Below are positions 38,396 to 49,195 of a stretch of 64,000 nt of DNA, in pieces. Source of the DNA: Plicaturopsis crispa FD-325 SS-3 (lineage: Eukaryota; Basidiomycota; Agaricomycetes; Amylocorticiales; Amylocorticiaceae). The position numbers and the translations under genes were made by a program. The notes beneath the pieces were generated by a model, which did not search any database, was not told the origin of the DNA, and saw only the letters and a program-made list of their open reading frames with translations. How positions within the stretch are numbered: the stretch's first letter is position 1; the number at the start of each line of letters is the position of its first letter. The stretch is from assembly GCA_000827205.1 (NCBI GenBank), contig KN832555.1, positions 1,944,784 to 2,008,783 of the forward strand. Direction: 5' to 3'.

Positions 38396-38955
38396 TTTCC
38401 TAAAGTCAAATTCAGTGGTTCAGGACAAGGTATTGAAATTTGAAACAGTGTACCCCACAGTTTACAACGTTGATCGAACGTGGACCGGGAGCGCCGGGTA
38501 TGTTACTCCGGAGTCCCGATTCGTTTATTTCATCAAGTTATCATCCTTTTCTCAAGATGAGGATGCCGTGAAGCATACCATAGCTACATCCCCTCCTCTC
38601 CAAATAAATATACGGAGGAGAGCAAACGATTAGTATGTATGGAGTACGCATTTCGGATTTTTTTGACCGCTAGCTACGCTTCAGCAGGTGTATGCTACCC
38701 GGTAGTGCACACTCAACTTAAGCACGATATTTTGTGTGAAAGAGCGTTCGCGACAGGGAGGTCATAAGAATGATTCAGGTGTTCGTACAAACGGTGAGGA
38801 TCATGGTATGTAAGTACAGATGGTGAGTGCTTCCGAGACATGATGCATGTAGATGAATGGGTAAAGGTTGTCAGCCGATCGCGAACATTAGTGTCCCGCA
38901 AGATGCCCAAGAAGAGGAAAGGAGAGCAGGTAGCAAGAATCAGAGATAGAGCGAC
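38396..38955. other. Intergenic
   Basis: About 560 bp, no supportable gene; it separates two minus-strand genes. Confidence 0.5.
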
Positions 38956-39951
38956 TCATGTCGTAGTGCGCAGATTTTTTATGGCCTCTTGGATTTTATT
39001 CACTTTATCCTCCGTGGGCATCTGCGTTGGAAAAGTGCATATCAGCATAGGACTAAAACAGACTGGAAGGGGTGGCTAGGGACCACGCACCTCGAAAAAC
39101 TGATGCATATCGCGCTTGCGCTGCGCATCGACTGCCTCCTGGCGTGCGATGTCTTCGACGAATGCGAACGGATCAGGGTCTGCAGCCGTACGTGCCGCCT
39201 GTTTCCCCTTCTTCGAAGATGCGTTGCGTTTGCGATTCGTAGAGCCTCGTCCACGGACATTGTTACCGGTCAATTCTGCTTTGAATGCCTTCGCATGTCC
39301 CGAGGAAAGCGGGACCGTCTTGTCCACCGCGTCTCCCCAGCCATCTCCGGCGGCGCCCCATCCATTGTCCGGAGCACCCCATCCATCGTCGGCGACACCC
39401 CATCCGGTATTCGCAGCACCCCAGCCGTCTCCCGGATCTGCTTGCGCGCCCCAAGTGTTGGGTCCCGAATGCTTCGCCCACTCGGCTTCATCCAAAAACT
39501 TTTCCATGCTGAGTATTTCGCCCTTCTCCGCAGCCTCAACACCGCGCATCCAGAACGGGATGTATTCCCGAGCCTTCATTGCTCTGATATCGGCAGCACA
39601 TAAGGGTGTCTCGGTCCAGCCCCTGACGTCGGTCTGAGGCTTCCACGGATCGTGCTCGTCTGCGACGTACTGCGCGTGCACGTTTGATTTCTCGTGCTGC
39701 AGAGCGGTCCTACTGCTCATCTTCTTCGCTCCGACGCGATGGGGCGAGCAGACCTTGCAGGACCATTTGTCGGACCGAGGTACTCGGACAAAATCTATGA
39801 ATTGACCGGCGGTCATTAGTTTTGCTGACAGGAAGTTGAGACCCCTCTTACATTCAGGGCTCGTAAATGCAGGACCTGTAGATGAGGATGCTAGAGACAT
39901 CGTCCGCTGCGATGTGATGGAACGCAAGTCAAGTTTTAAGGATGTGGTCAA
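38956..39951 (-). CDS. Zinc-finger protein with tandem WG repeats
   Basis: Two exons, 39951-39091 and 39021-38956, join FFE to MPTEDKVNKIQEAIKNLRT. The product is about 308 aa, or 291 if translation starts at the second Met. Near residue 60 a C-x2-C...H-x5-H finger (WSCKVCSP to HEKSNVH) resembles matrin/U1-type fingers. A central tract carries six WG dipeptides, five of them in near-perfect 7-residue repeats (WGAANTG, WGVADDG, WGAPDNG, WGAAGDG, WGDAVDK) encoded by a 21-bp tandem repeat at about 39.34-39.45 kb. A basic RGRG/KRK stretch and a helical C-terminus follow. I do not recognise the family. Acidic WG repeats recall Argonaute-binding hooks; that link is a hypothesis. Confidence 0.8.
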
Positions 39952-41617
39952 GGTCCAAAACCAATTTATTTAAGCAGCATGTTAACGTTCCGAGTTCCGT
40001 CGCACGTGGCACCAATGCGGCGAGATATTAAATTTTAATAGAAACGGCCCTTCGGGCAATCCAGAAAGTCCGATTTATGGGGAGCAAAGTCCGCATACCG
40101 TTCCGCGGACTCAGCCACCACGGACCTGTGGCGGAAATCCCGTAGTAAACAACATCTACAAACAACGCTTTGCCTCAACGCCGCGTCCCCAACAGTGACC
40201 GTCGTCGCCACAAGACTTACTTGTACGCCAAAGCGCGCGACTTACGCTCGTCGCTTTGCCCGCCCTTTAGGCTGTTCTGAAAATGGTTGTGTTTCCCGTA
40301 TATAGATGTGCTGCAGCAGCACGAATAGATCATCCTTTCCCCACTCACTGTACTCATCTCCGAGCTCTTCCAAACCTACTGTTCCCGCACATGAGAGCTC
40401 AACACCGTTGAACGGATATGCCTGCAGATCAAGGCCACCTCCAATGCGACCCGATCACACATCGCGTAGGCCGCTGCGAGAAGTGTCAGAGCATCATGGT
40501 ACCCGACGTCGAGGACAATGCAATGCGCGCAATAGCCTTTTCCAGTGATCGAGATAAGAGGAACAATGAGCATTTGCGGGCGGCTACTGCCGATATGCTA
40601 AAGTGTCCGGTCCGCGCAAAGGTTTGCGCACCAGCGCGCGGACTGGTACGCAGACCTTCCTCCCAGTGGATCGAACGTTCTCGGGCAATCCTGGATACTT
40701 ATTTTTTTCTTTCTTTGTTCATTCGACTCGATGCTTAGACGCAAGATCATGATGTCGGTATGCTAATGACTTCGTGCTTGGTTTTCTTACTTTGACTCGG
40801 ATTGTCAGACATCTTAATCTAAGAGAGATTTTGGCCAATCCGTTGACCCGTTGAGATCCTTCAATCTGAGTCCTGGCAGGGATAAGCTTTCATCCACTGA
40901 CGTTGTTTGCGAGCGCAGCGAGCAATTATTCGCTAAAGGACTGAACCTCGCAGACAAACAAGTGCAAATTCTACTGTGCAGTGGCTGAACCAAGTTTTGG
41001 GAGGGGAGACTTTTAATCGGCCTCAAACACGCACAGTTCTGCACCTTTTTCCTTGAGGCACTGGCGTAGGTTTATAGCTATCCACAGATACCAGCACATT
41101 GAGATACATGGAGGATAACATAGGTTTCGAGCCTCCTCTTTGAAATTCCACCCACGAAGAAAGCCGAGTTCCGACTGCGCGAGCACCGGCACGTCTCGCA
41201 GATCCATATTTACCACAGGCAAGACATCACCGACAAGCTTCTACTCTGGCTTCACTGAATCACTTTAGCAGCGACACAATCGTATCATATTACATTGGTA
41301 ACAACGTCAAATATACAGAGTATAAGTCGGGCCATCGAATTCCGCATCGTCTTGATTCTTAGCCGCATGCATATGGTGTCTCCTGATGGGGAATACGAGC
41401 GAGCGTCAGAATCCATTGTAAAAAAACATCTTTATGTACTCACAATAAAGCAGACGCTGCGGGGATGAACGGAGCAACCTCGTCGAAGTAAAATATGTGT
41501 GTTGGTATTTCCGGAAGCTTGTCCCATGGTATCATAATTGATTCAATGCCTGAATCTCTACCAACAATACTATGCACAATGACAAAACATCAGGAAAATC
41601 AAAAATGTTCCAAGGTT
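39952..41617. other. Gene-poor intergenic
   Basis: About 1.7 kb without a supportable gene. The minus-strand fragment around 41.46-41.54 kb (EIPTHIFYFDEVAPFIPA) loosely resembles part of the frame at 44.81-45.19 kb (ending near FIPAFWEQF), so it may be a relic of the same family. Confidence 0.4.
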
Positions 41618-41860
41618 GCTATACAGAGCTATAAGACGCTATAGAGCACCATATAGTTCTTATAGTTTCAATAGCTACACTAGAGTGGTCCTGTCTATAT
41701 AGACACTTTGGATGGCCATTGTTGGCTGTCTTTACTATTATAGCTCATATAGCTACAATGAAAGGCATGGTTTCTAGCATAATATCTTAGGCTATGATAG
41801 CTATGAGAGCTCTTATAGACTCTTATAGCACAAATGAAAATAAGACATTCAAAATCAATT
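41618..41860. repeat. TATAG-rich degenerate repeat tract, left copy
   Basis: Dozens of short overlapping elements built from TATAGCTC, CTTATAG and AGCTATA on both strands. A similar tract lies at 44590-44730, on the other side of the minisatellite. Confidence 0.7.
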
Positions 41861-42949
41861 TATTTCACTAACTAGATACAAGTGGTAAACTGGCTTGTAG
41901 CTACAAAGTACATTCTACTGCAGAATTCAGAAGTCAACCTTTCATTCAATCTAGAAAATGATAGAATCAGGCATAGTACCATATTAGGGGAGCTGTAAGA
42001 CTTACTACTCAATATGCACATACACTGGCCTAGCATATATACACCCTGCAAACACAGCATCAGCCATAAACACATGCCAGAACAAAGAAAAAGCTCACAT
42101 TAATGTGCGGGAGAAGGTCAACGTCGGGCTGCGGCAGAGGCATGTCAGTGGGCAGAATGTGTGCAGAAGGGGTATAACATACCTTTATATCACTCTGTGC
42201 ATGACGGTGTGGTGTATGGATGTGCACGACGTCGCATGCACTGGGGGCATGTGCTGGCAAACACGGTGTGCGAACGGGCGGGGTAGTTTGGACGTGCGCT
42301 GGCAATTGCGCAGGATGGTGTGAGCTTGCGCTCAGGACAAGCATGTGACAGTGTCCCCGCCTCGAAGTAGTGCCTGTCGCAAAATCTATGTTAGTAACAA
42401 GTGTAACAGTAAGAAATGAGGATGGGGGACGGGTGCGCACGAGCTTTGGTATCCACAAGGTACGCAGCCCAGTGGGCTGCCACTCGGGGGGCAGCGCAGC
42501 GGGCATCCAGTCCTGCAGCTGCGCGTCGAGGTACGGCGGCAACGCGTCAGAGTGCTGCTGTGGGACGGACGTTGAGGGGAAATGTTGTAGCTAGACGGTA
42601 GAGAGAGGAGGACGACAATGGGAAATTCGACGTGGCAGCGATCGAGATTGCAGCATGCTGCAAGCTTTCCCACGCTAATTTCTCGCGCGTCGACTCTTTG
42701 AATTTCTCTAAGTCCATTCATTCTCTCATCTTATCTTCCTCTAGGCTCTTTCCACTACCATCTGGACGTTAGCTTATTTCAGGGTAGCGGGCGTTTGTGA
42801 TGAGGTCTCGGATAGGTGAGTAATAACGACTTTAATCTTCATGAATGACCTTGCTAACACATGTACAACACACCCACTCCAGACGCCTGCGCGTTCGCTC
42901 GCGCCAGTGCAGCACCACAGACGGCGCGCACACGCATACCATGCCCTCA
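41861..42949. other. Gene-poor, no gene seen
   Basis: Several open frames but no recognisable product. From about 42.4 kb the sequence becomes GC-rich and leads into the minisatellite. Confidence 0.4.
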
Positions 42950-43554
42950 CAAAACGGCGCCGGCACGTTAGGTCCCAGCACCAAACCAACAACGCCCCGC
43001 ACAAAACGGCGGCGCGGTCCCAGCACCGAGCCACCAACATCCACACGCAAAACGGCGGTGGTTCCACGGTCCCAGCGCCGAACCACGAACTACAAACCAC
43101 CCACACGCAACACGGCGACAGCGCGCACGCGCAAAACGGCAGCACCACCGAACCACCCACGCCGACGCGCAAAACGCCAGCGCAGCGCCAAAAGCGGGCG
43201 GCAACGGCGCCACGCTCCCAGCACCGAACCACCGACGCACACGCGCAAAACGGCGGCGGTGCGCGCAATCGATCACGCCGGCGCGCACACGCAAAACGAC
43301 GGCGGCGGGCCAGTCCCCGCATCATACCACCGACGCCGACACGCAAATCGGCGACGGCGTCCCAGCAACGAGCCACCGACGCCGACGCGCAAAACGGCGA
43401 CGCGCAAACACAAGGCGGCGGCGCCCGCACACTCGCAAAACAGCAACGCCGACGCCCAGAGGCGGTGCGCACTCAAAAAACGGCGGCGGCGCGCCAGGTC
43501 CCAGCAACGAACCACAGGCGCGCACACGCAAGCTAGCGCAGCGCCAGAGGTGGC
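42950..43554. repeat. GC-rich compound minisatellite, segment 1
   Basis: Degenerate units of about 45-60 bp. Each combines a CGCAAAACGGCGGCG-like core with GTCCCAGCACCGAACCACCG-like and CGACGCACACGC-like blocks. The same block reappears once, in the same orientation, near 44395-44460, past segment 2. Confidence 0.8.
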
Positions 43555-44360
43555 CCCCGCGTCTCGACGACGCACACGCCGCGCACGGCTTCGACGACGC
43601 ACACGCCCGTGCGCGTTGTCGATGACGCCCGCGCCCTCGCGCACTCTCGACGACGCCCGCGCGCGTACGCGTTTCGACGACGCCCGCGCCCACACCGTCC
43701 TCGACGGCAACCAAACCCTTGCGCACGCTCGACGACACCCGTGCCTTTGCGCGTTCTCGACAACGCCCCCGCCCTCTCCGTTCTCGACGACGCCCCTGCC
43801 CTTTCCGTTCTCGACGACGTCCCGCGCCCTTGCGCGCTTTTGACGACGCCCCATGCCGTGCGCGCTCTCGACGACGCCCCCGCCCTGCGCGTTCGTTCTC
43901 GACAGCGCACACGCCCCCTCCGTTCTCGGCGACGCCCGCGCACCGTGCGCGTTTTCGACAACGCCCCGCGCTGTGCGCATTTTCGACAACGCCCCGCGTC
44001 GTGCGCGTTCTCAACGACGCCCCGGCCCTGCGCGCTCTCGACATTGCCCGCCCTGCGCGTTCTCGACAATGCCCGCCCGGCGCGTTCTCAACGACGCCCG
44101 CGCACCGTGCGCGTTTTCGACAACGCCCCGCCCTTGCTCTCGACAACGCCCCGCGCTGTGCGCATTTTCGACAACGCCCCGTGTCGTGCGCGTTCTCAAC
44201 GACGCCCCCGCCCTGCGCGTTCCCGACAGCGCACACGCCCTCTCCGTTCTCGACGACGCCCGCGCACCGTGCGCGTTTTCGACAACGCCCCGCGTCGTGC
44301 GCGTTTTTGACAGCGCCCAGCCCACACCCTTACCGTTTTTGACAGTGCCCATGCCTGTGC
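43555..44360. repeat. GC-rich compound minisatellite, segment 2
   Basis: About 800 bp of tandem units of roughly 26-28 bp around TGCGCGTTTTCGACAACGCC (variants with CTCGACGACGCC and CTCAACGACGCC). A higher-order pattern is visible: a run of several variant units near 43.89-44.05 kb recurs at about 44.09-44.29 kb. Long Arg/Ala/Pro-rich frames on both strands are by-products of the repeat. Confidence 0.85.
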
Positions 44361-44589
44361 GTATTTTTTAGAAAGTGTACACCGCCCGCCGCATTCACAA
44401 AATGGCGCCGGCACGGTAGGTCCCAGCAACAAACCACCGACGCCCACACCCGATCACGCCGGTGCAGTGCCAGAGGGGCATACACCTGGGTGCTTATCAT
44501 TTCAGTAAATATATGACATGTATATCATTGCTCAAATACACTTTTTTTTTGATTGTATTTTAATTTTACACCTATCATGACTATGCAAT
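44361..44589. repeat. Right edge of the minisatellite
   Basis: The first half repeats a segment-1 block (CAAAATGGCGCCGGCACGGT, with the following CCCAGCAACAAACCACCGAC). The rest is an AT-rich transition with a poly-T run. Confidence 0.6.
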
Positions 44590-44730
44590 CTATGGAAGCT
44601 ATGGAAGCTATAATAGTAACTTAGCCTTTCATTAGTTCAAATGTGATTTTGCTTACAGTAGCTATAGTAGCTCTTATAGCTCTTATAGCAACAAAATTGC
44701 CTAAAGTAGCTCTTATAGATGATCTTATCT
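44590..44730. repeat. TATAG-rich degenerate repeat tract, right copy
   Basis: Short elements such as AGCTCTTATAGCTCTTATAG and GCTATGGAAGCTAT, like the tract at 41618-41860. Confidence 0.7.
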
Positions 44731-44807
44731 CGACTTTGTCTATATAGCCAAAGTGATTTTCCTGATGAACGCTTTCTGTCTGGTGCAAAGTCAGTAATGC
44801 CCAGCGA

Positions 44808-45191
44808 CTAGATGGATTGCTTACTGATGTCCTGTCTGAATTGCTCCCAAAAAGCGGGGATAAACGCGGTGCGATGCCCAAAGCCATAAACTGATCCGTT
44901 ATCCATATACATCTCGACTGGGACTTGCTCGTGATGGACCACAGACATGGTCTGCAAATCCCATACGAGGTAGATAGATGTGGGTACGACTAACGAGACG
45001 AATGGCAGGCTGGCCAAGAGAAAAAGATTTGGCGCTGACGGGGAATCGATATCCATGCTCGAAGTGTCGCCGATAGGCAGTGGGACAGCGACACATGGCT
45101 CCAGTAGCAGCTTGTGGTTATATAGATTGTTAAGAAGCACTCTGCAGGGTGATATACCTGTCAATGGGGTGTAAGGTAAGGGCAGCAACAA
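44808..45191 (-). CDS. Unrecognised protein fragment
   Basis: Low-confidence 127-residue frame with plausible composition (PSAPNLFLLASLPFVSLVV, then VPVEMYMDNGSVYGFGHRTA). A shorter look-alike (YFDEVAPFIPA) lies near 41.5 kb beside the other TATAG tract. It may be a relic of a dispersed gene family. Its start falls inside the left arm of the 95-bp inverted repeat, so the 5' end is doubtful. Confidence 0.3.
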   Translation of the reverse strand: MLLPLPYTPLTGISPCRVLLNNLYNHKLLLEPCVAVPLPIGDTSSMDIDSPSAPNLFLLASLPFVSLVVPTSIYLVWDLQTMSVVHHEQVPVEMYMDNGSVYGFGHRTAFIPAFWEQFRQDISKQSI

Positions 45192-45600
45192 AAAACATAC
45201 CGCAACCGTGTTACGCCCGTCTCAAATTCTTCAGAACTGTACAGCCCACGCCGTGTGGTTACTTGCGCACGTTCCAAGGCCTGCATGTGGAGCCCAAGGT
45301 ATTATGTGGCTAGGAAGGTGGTGGAGACGACAGAATCTGACAGCCCTGCAGGTGCGAGACCCCTTTAAATGTTCAAAAGCACTCATCTGAGCATGAATGT
45401 CGAATCAGGTCTCACGACCAACTCACGAAGATGGAACATGTGTTTTTCCTGTTGTCGCTGAGCATAGCCCGTTACGTGTTCCCCGTCTGTGTGTTGCCAA
45501 ACATGGCAAGTAACCACACGGCGTAGGCTATACAGTCCCGAGGAATTTGAGATGGGCGTAACACGGTTGCGGTATGTTTTTTGTTGCCGCCCTCACCTTA
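45172..45600. repeat. 95-bp inverted repeat with 239-nt spacer
   Basis: Left arm 45172-45266 and right arm 45506-45600 are reverse complements with, by eye, eight mismatches in 95 bp. All eight are transitions (A/G or C/T) and no indel occurs within the arms. Similarity stops sharply at both inner and outer borders. Confidence 0.85.
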
Positions 45601-48462
45601 CCCAATCTGTGTGAGAAACACTCTTCTCTTATCAATGTGCGGGCGAGAACATGATTCTTGCCAAGGATTTGTTCCGATGCTATGCCGGATAAGCCATTTC
45701 TTTGAACCCCTGGTGCCTCGGCGTGCAACTGCTTTAGGCATATCGGCGGAGCGGGGCTTTCGGTGTTGCAAGTGTACTGTCTCGTGTTTCAGCTAGGATA
45801 GAGCCATTTGACTCTTTCTGGAACTTCTTTGCGGGTTTGTGAATGGGAAGGCTACCAATGGGATGACACATGCAGAGCTGAAAATTGTCAATCAGGGGGA
45901 CGGACGAGTATGCATAGCCAGGTCTTGCGTTCGGATGTCGAAAAGGGTGCGATTGTGCGGACGACAACTACTTTGTGTTGTCAAGATGTCTAAATTTGTG
46001 ATCTACACTGCGGTTTGAGTCAATTTCACTGCCAGCTTGGTTTCACCTAACCTGCAGACTCTATGTAGAACCAATTGGGTGTCACCGCAACCTTCTGTGA
46101 GACTGATCCTTGTTTCACGGTCATCTGTTCTCAATTGTAACCTTACGTTACAGAAATGAGCAGACTTGTGATTATACGGCCCGCTGACTTGGGACATCAA
46201 GTTTACTGGAAGAGAATCTTACAAAGCATGCTTCGAAAGATAGGTGTCGATGTCCATTGTACCAGCGATGTAACCGGTGATCGGGATCCCGCATATGGTG
46301 GTTGATGTAGATCATGTGTTCCAGTATAGGCTAGTGATTTGGACATTTGTGGAGGTTAGAGGAATCTAGATGGCAATGGTAACATGAATACTCATATAGG
46401 ATGTAATATCTAGTATGCAATAGTGTTTACAGTTGATATGAAAATGACAGAAAAATATGATGTACTGCGGATCTCAGTCATTGATAAGCTTTGAGATAAG
46501 GAGTGCCTAAGACCTAAGAACCCCGTATACGTATACATATACATCTAGGTTCAATTCAAATGGAGCATAGACTTGGCCGCAGCGCTAAACTCATGACTCA
46601 CAATCAAAGATTACGAAGGTCCCAGATTGACGTAAGGAGCAATGAAGCCTCTGACCTATCCCCTTTATGACTTGGGGCAGGGGCTGGGCGGCGACGGCAG
46701 GGGCTGGGCACCCGGCGCGGGGCTTCGTGGAGCCTCTGACCTATCCTCTTTATAATCTCTGTCTAAGGACAAGCACGAATTGTCAACTGCAAAATGATCC
46801 ATCATTATTGCCCCTCTATCAGAGTCAACCCCTTTTCAGATGAAGGGTCAGTCTTCAAAATTTGCCAACATGTTGCATGCTGCTGACATATCTTCAGGCA
46901 ACAGACACGAATATCCTCTGAAAATGAGCAGGGGGGGGTGCACTACTCGTGTATCCCCTTTGACTCCGTAGCATTTCAATCCCTGCCTACCCTACACCTC
47001 CGCAACACAGGACCCAACACGTACATCCTCTACCGGCCTGAACACCCCGTGTGTGTTGGTATTACATACAAGGCCACTTGCATATGCATCCCACGCCGCA
47101 CCATCAATCACCTGTTCCTTATACTTCATTACAAAGGAAGCGACGGGCACCGCATCACCCTTGGCACAAGGACATGGGACGAGGAGGGTGAATATGAGGG
47201 AGAAGGTGATCTGGAGATGCCGAGAGAATGGGTCAGTGGGTTGGCAGGAGGTAGCGGTGAAGTGGAATAGGCACTACACATCTCCGATTGACTTCCGCAG
47301 TTTCCAACATGCCGGCATATCACAATCCTTTATACCTCGCTCTTTGACAATTTGACTCTCTGCTTTGCTTACACCAATGGGTTGCGCGTGACAGAAATTT
47401 AATCACAATGATCACTTTGCTTGCATAAATTGATGTGATTTTCCCCTCAAATTTGCCGACTGCAACCTGAGTTTTGGTTTGATCCGTACTTGCATTTTCT
47501 TTAGCAGACTCCAAACCTGGCTTTGGTTAGGTTGGATCAGGAAATCGGGTCATCTCTGAAACGCTATATCCGCCGATTTCTGTCTGCACTTTCGTCCGCG
47601 CTTTAGCGGCTGTTGAAATATTTCAAGAGCCGCTGGTCACAACTTCAAAATTGAATACTTTGCATATACACTGGTGAATTATTATGGCGTGTGGTTATGT
47701 GTACTCCACAGCTCCCACCTTGAGCTCCAAGGCTGTATGCGATGTATACAGTAGTGTGTCTACTGTCTCAAGGCTGTAAGTATACATCGCACTCGATGTA
47801 TCAAGCCAGCGTGCCACCGTCGGAGTTGCGTCGGAGTTGCGTTGGAGTTGGGAGTTATGTCGGAGCTGGAAATGTGCTGAAACTCTGAAGAACGCGCATT
47901 AGGAGACACAATATGACGATAAGTAGCAAGAGAACGCACACGATAGAGATACACATGGCAGAGGCGATATTTGTATGCAATAAGCGGGGCGGGCGGGCGT
48001 CGCGTTAGACGACAGTGGAAGGGGTGGATACAGAAAGCACAGGAGAGAATTGGCGCTCGCTGTATTGAGTCCCGAAAAGATTTCGACCTACAGAACCGAT
48101 CAGGCCCGGATAGGTTATCGCTAAGCTACAGATTCCTCGACAAATACCGTTCTATAGACGCACAGACGCTTGGGAGCGCTGTCTGTCCCGTGCCATCTCC
48201 TTTCGTAGTATTTATTAATGGGCGGTCTTCGAATCAGGAGACGGACCACTGGCCCTAGGGACAACTTGCATCCTCCGTACGGGAACGCCCGCTTCTCAGA
48301 TCTGCAGATCCGGCGTCGTTGACATCAGAAACTAACATGTACAAATACTTTCATGTTCCGATAGTCCGAGCTTCTCTGACGCGCTGAGTCACATTTCCTC
48401 TCGCGACTTTCTTCAATCTACCCTACGACCCCAACGCCAGTCCAGACAGGAACCCACCAGAT
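45601..48462. other. Gene-poor region with small repeats
   Basis: No gene is supportable. It contains a 23-bp direct repeat with one mismatch (46646-46668 and 46731-46753), between whose copies a 20-bp unit starting GGCAGGGGCTGGG is duplicated in tandem. It also holds a seven-G run near 46930, an 11-bp palindrome pair (47739-47749 and 47780-47790, arms reading GCGATGTATAC and its complement), and an 11-bp tandem repeat (GTCGGAGTTGC) starting at 47819. The frame at 46938-47270 has no recognised family. Confidence 0.4.
47819..47862. repeat. 11-bp tandem repeat
   Basis: GTCGGAGTTGC occurs twice exactly (47819-47829 and 47830-47840), followed by degenerate copies. Confidence 0.8.
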
Positions 48463-49145
48463 ATGGGCAACCTATTCCGTCGCAACAGCCGCGGGCACAT
48501 TGTCCTGCCTGTCCCCAATCCTCGAGTACAGCACACATCATTCTCGCAAAGTACTCCGTGCGTTTCCTATAATTGTAACGCGACGCCCAAAAGTGAGCAC
48601 GCTCGAATTCCCGGCGCAGACTATCATGACCTTACGTTGTTGACAGACGTCGACACCATCCAGGCTCCGAGTAGCACGTCTACTGCTACCCCCGTACCAA
48701 CCCGCCCGTACGGTGAATCATCCGCCAAGTATGGGATAGATAAAGTCGACAGAAAATATCGATACAAACCATTCATACCCGACGTAATCTCAAACGATCG
48801 AGTTGGACGAGATCGAGACAGTATCCGGACATTTCAGTATTCGTCCTGTACGTCGCGTGTAATTCGGCGCAAACATGTCGCGACACTGACACGTGTTTCA
48901 CCGAAGACCTCGTCAAGATGAAAGGTCGCAGAGTGTCACCCGAGGAGCTCTCCATACTAGACGCAGCGTACGCAATCACGGAATTTCCAAGTACAAAGGA
49001 AAGACGGCGATTAGCAGATCAACTTCACATGACCCCTCGGAGCGTTCAGATATGGTGACTTTTCGTCTACCGCACATGAGCAAACTCACACTGATGCGGC
49101 GCATACAGGTTCCAAAACAATCGCAGGACCAGAAAGCCTAAGTAG
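48463..49145 (+). CDS. Small protein ending in a homeodomain
   Basis: Predicted DNA-binding protein. My model has three exons: 48463-48847, 48907-49054 and 49109-49145, joined by GT-AG introns of 59 and 54 nt, giving 189 aa. The first about 130 residues (MGNLFRRNSRGHIVLPVPN onward) have no recognised domain. The last about 57 residues are a canonical-length homeodomain: SPEELSILDAAYAITEFPS, then ERRRLADQLHMTPRSVQIW, and the recognition helix WFQNNRRTRKPK. The second intron splits the Trp codon of helix 3. Asn51 and Arg53 are kept, while the usual Arg between them is Asn. The protein stops a few residues after the domain. Its stop lies 50 bp from the stop of the convergent pseudokinase. Confidence 0.78.
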
Positions 49146-49195
49146 CCGATGCATTCACGTTACCTCGTCCGTACATGTTGTTATGAATGAGCTGT

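Noticed and set aside
39952-40738. Short plus-strand frames around 40.3-40.7 kb as a gene
   Set aside because: No splice pattern, domain or family similarity; composition fits random sequence.
42841-44371. Long Arg/Ala/Pro/Thr-rich open frames on both strands (up to more than 300 codons)
   Set aside because: They arise from the GC-rich tandem repeat, which lacks stop codons in most frames. Composition is repetitive in every frame, and no start, splice or domain supports a gene.
46938-47270. 110-codon plus-strand frame
   Set aside because: No family, no splice context, and it sits in a repeat-rich gene-poor stretch.
48463-49145. Mating-type A (HD1/HD2) locus
   Set aside because: Only one homeodomain gene is seen, with no divergent partner, no mitochondrial intermediate peptidase and no beta-fg gene in the window. 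The protein is also too short for typical HD1 or HD2 mating proteins.
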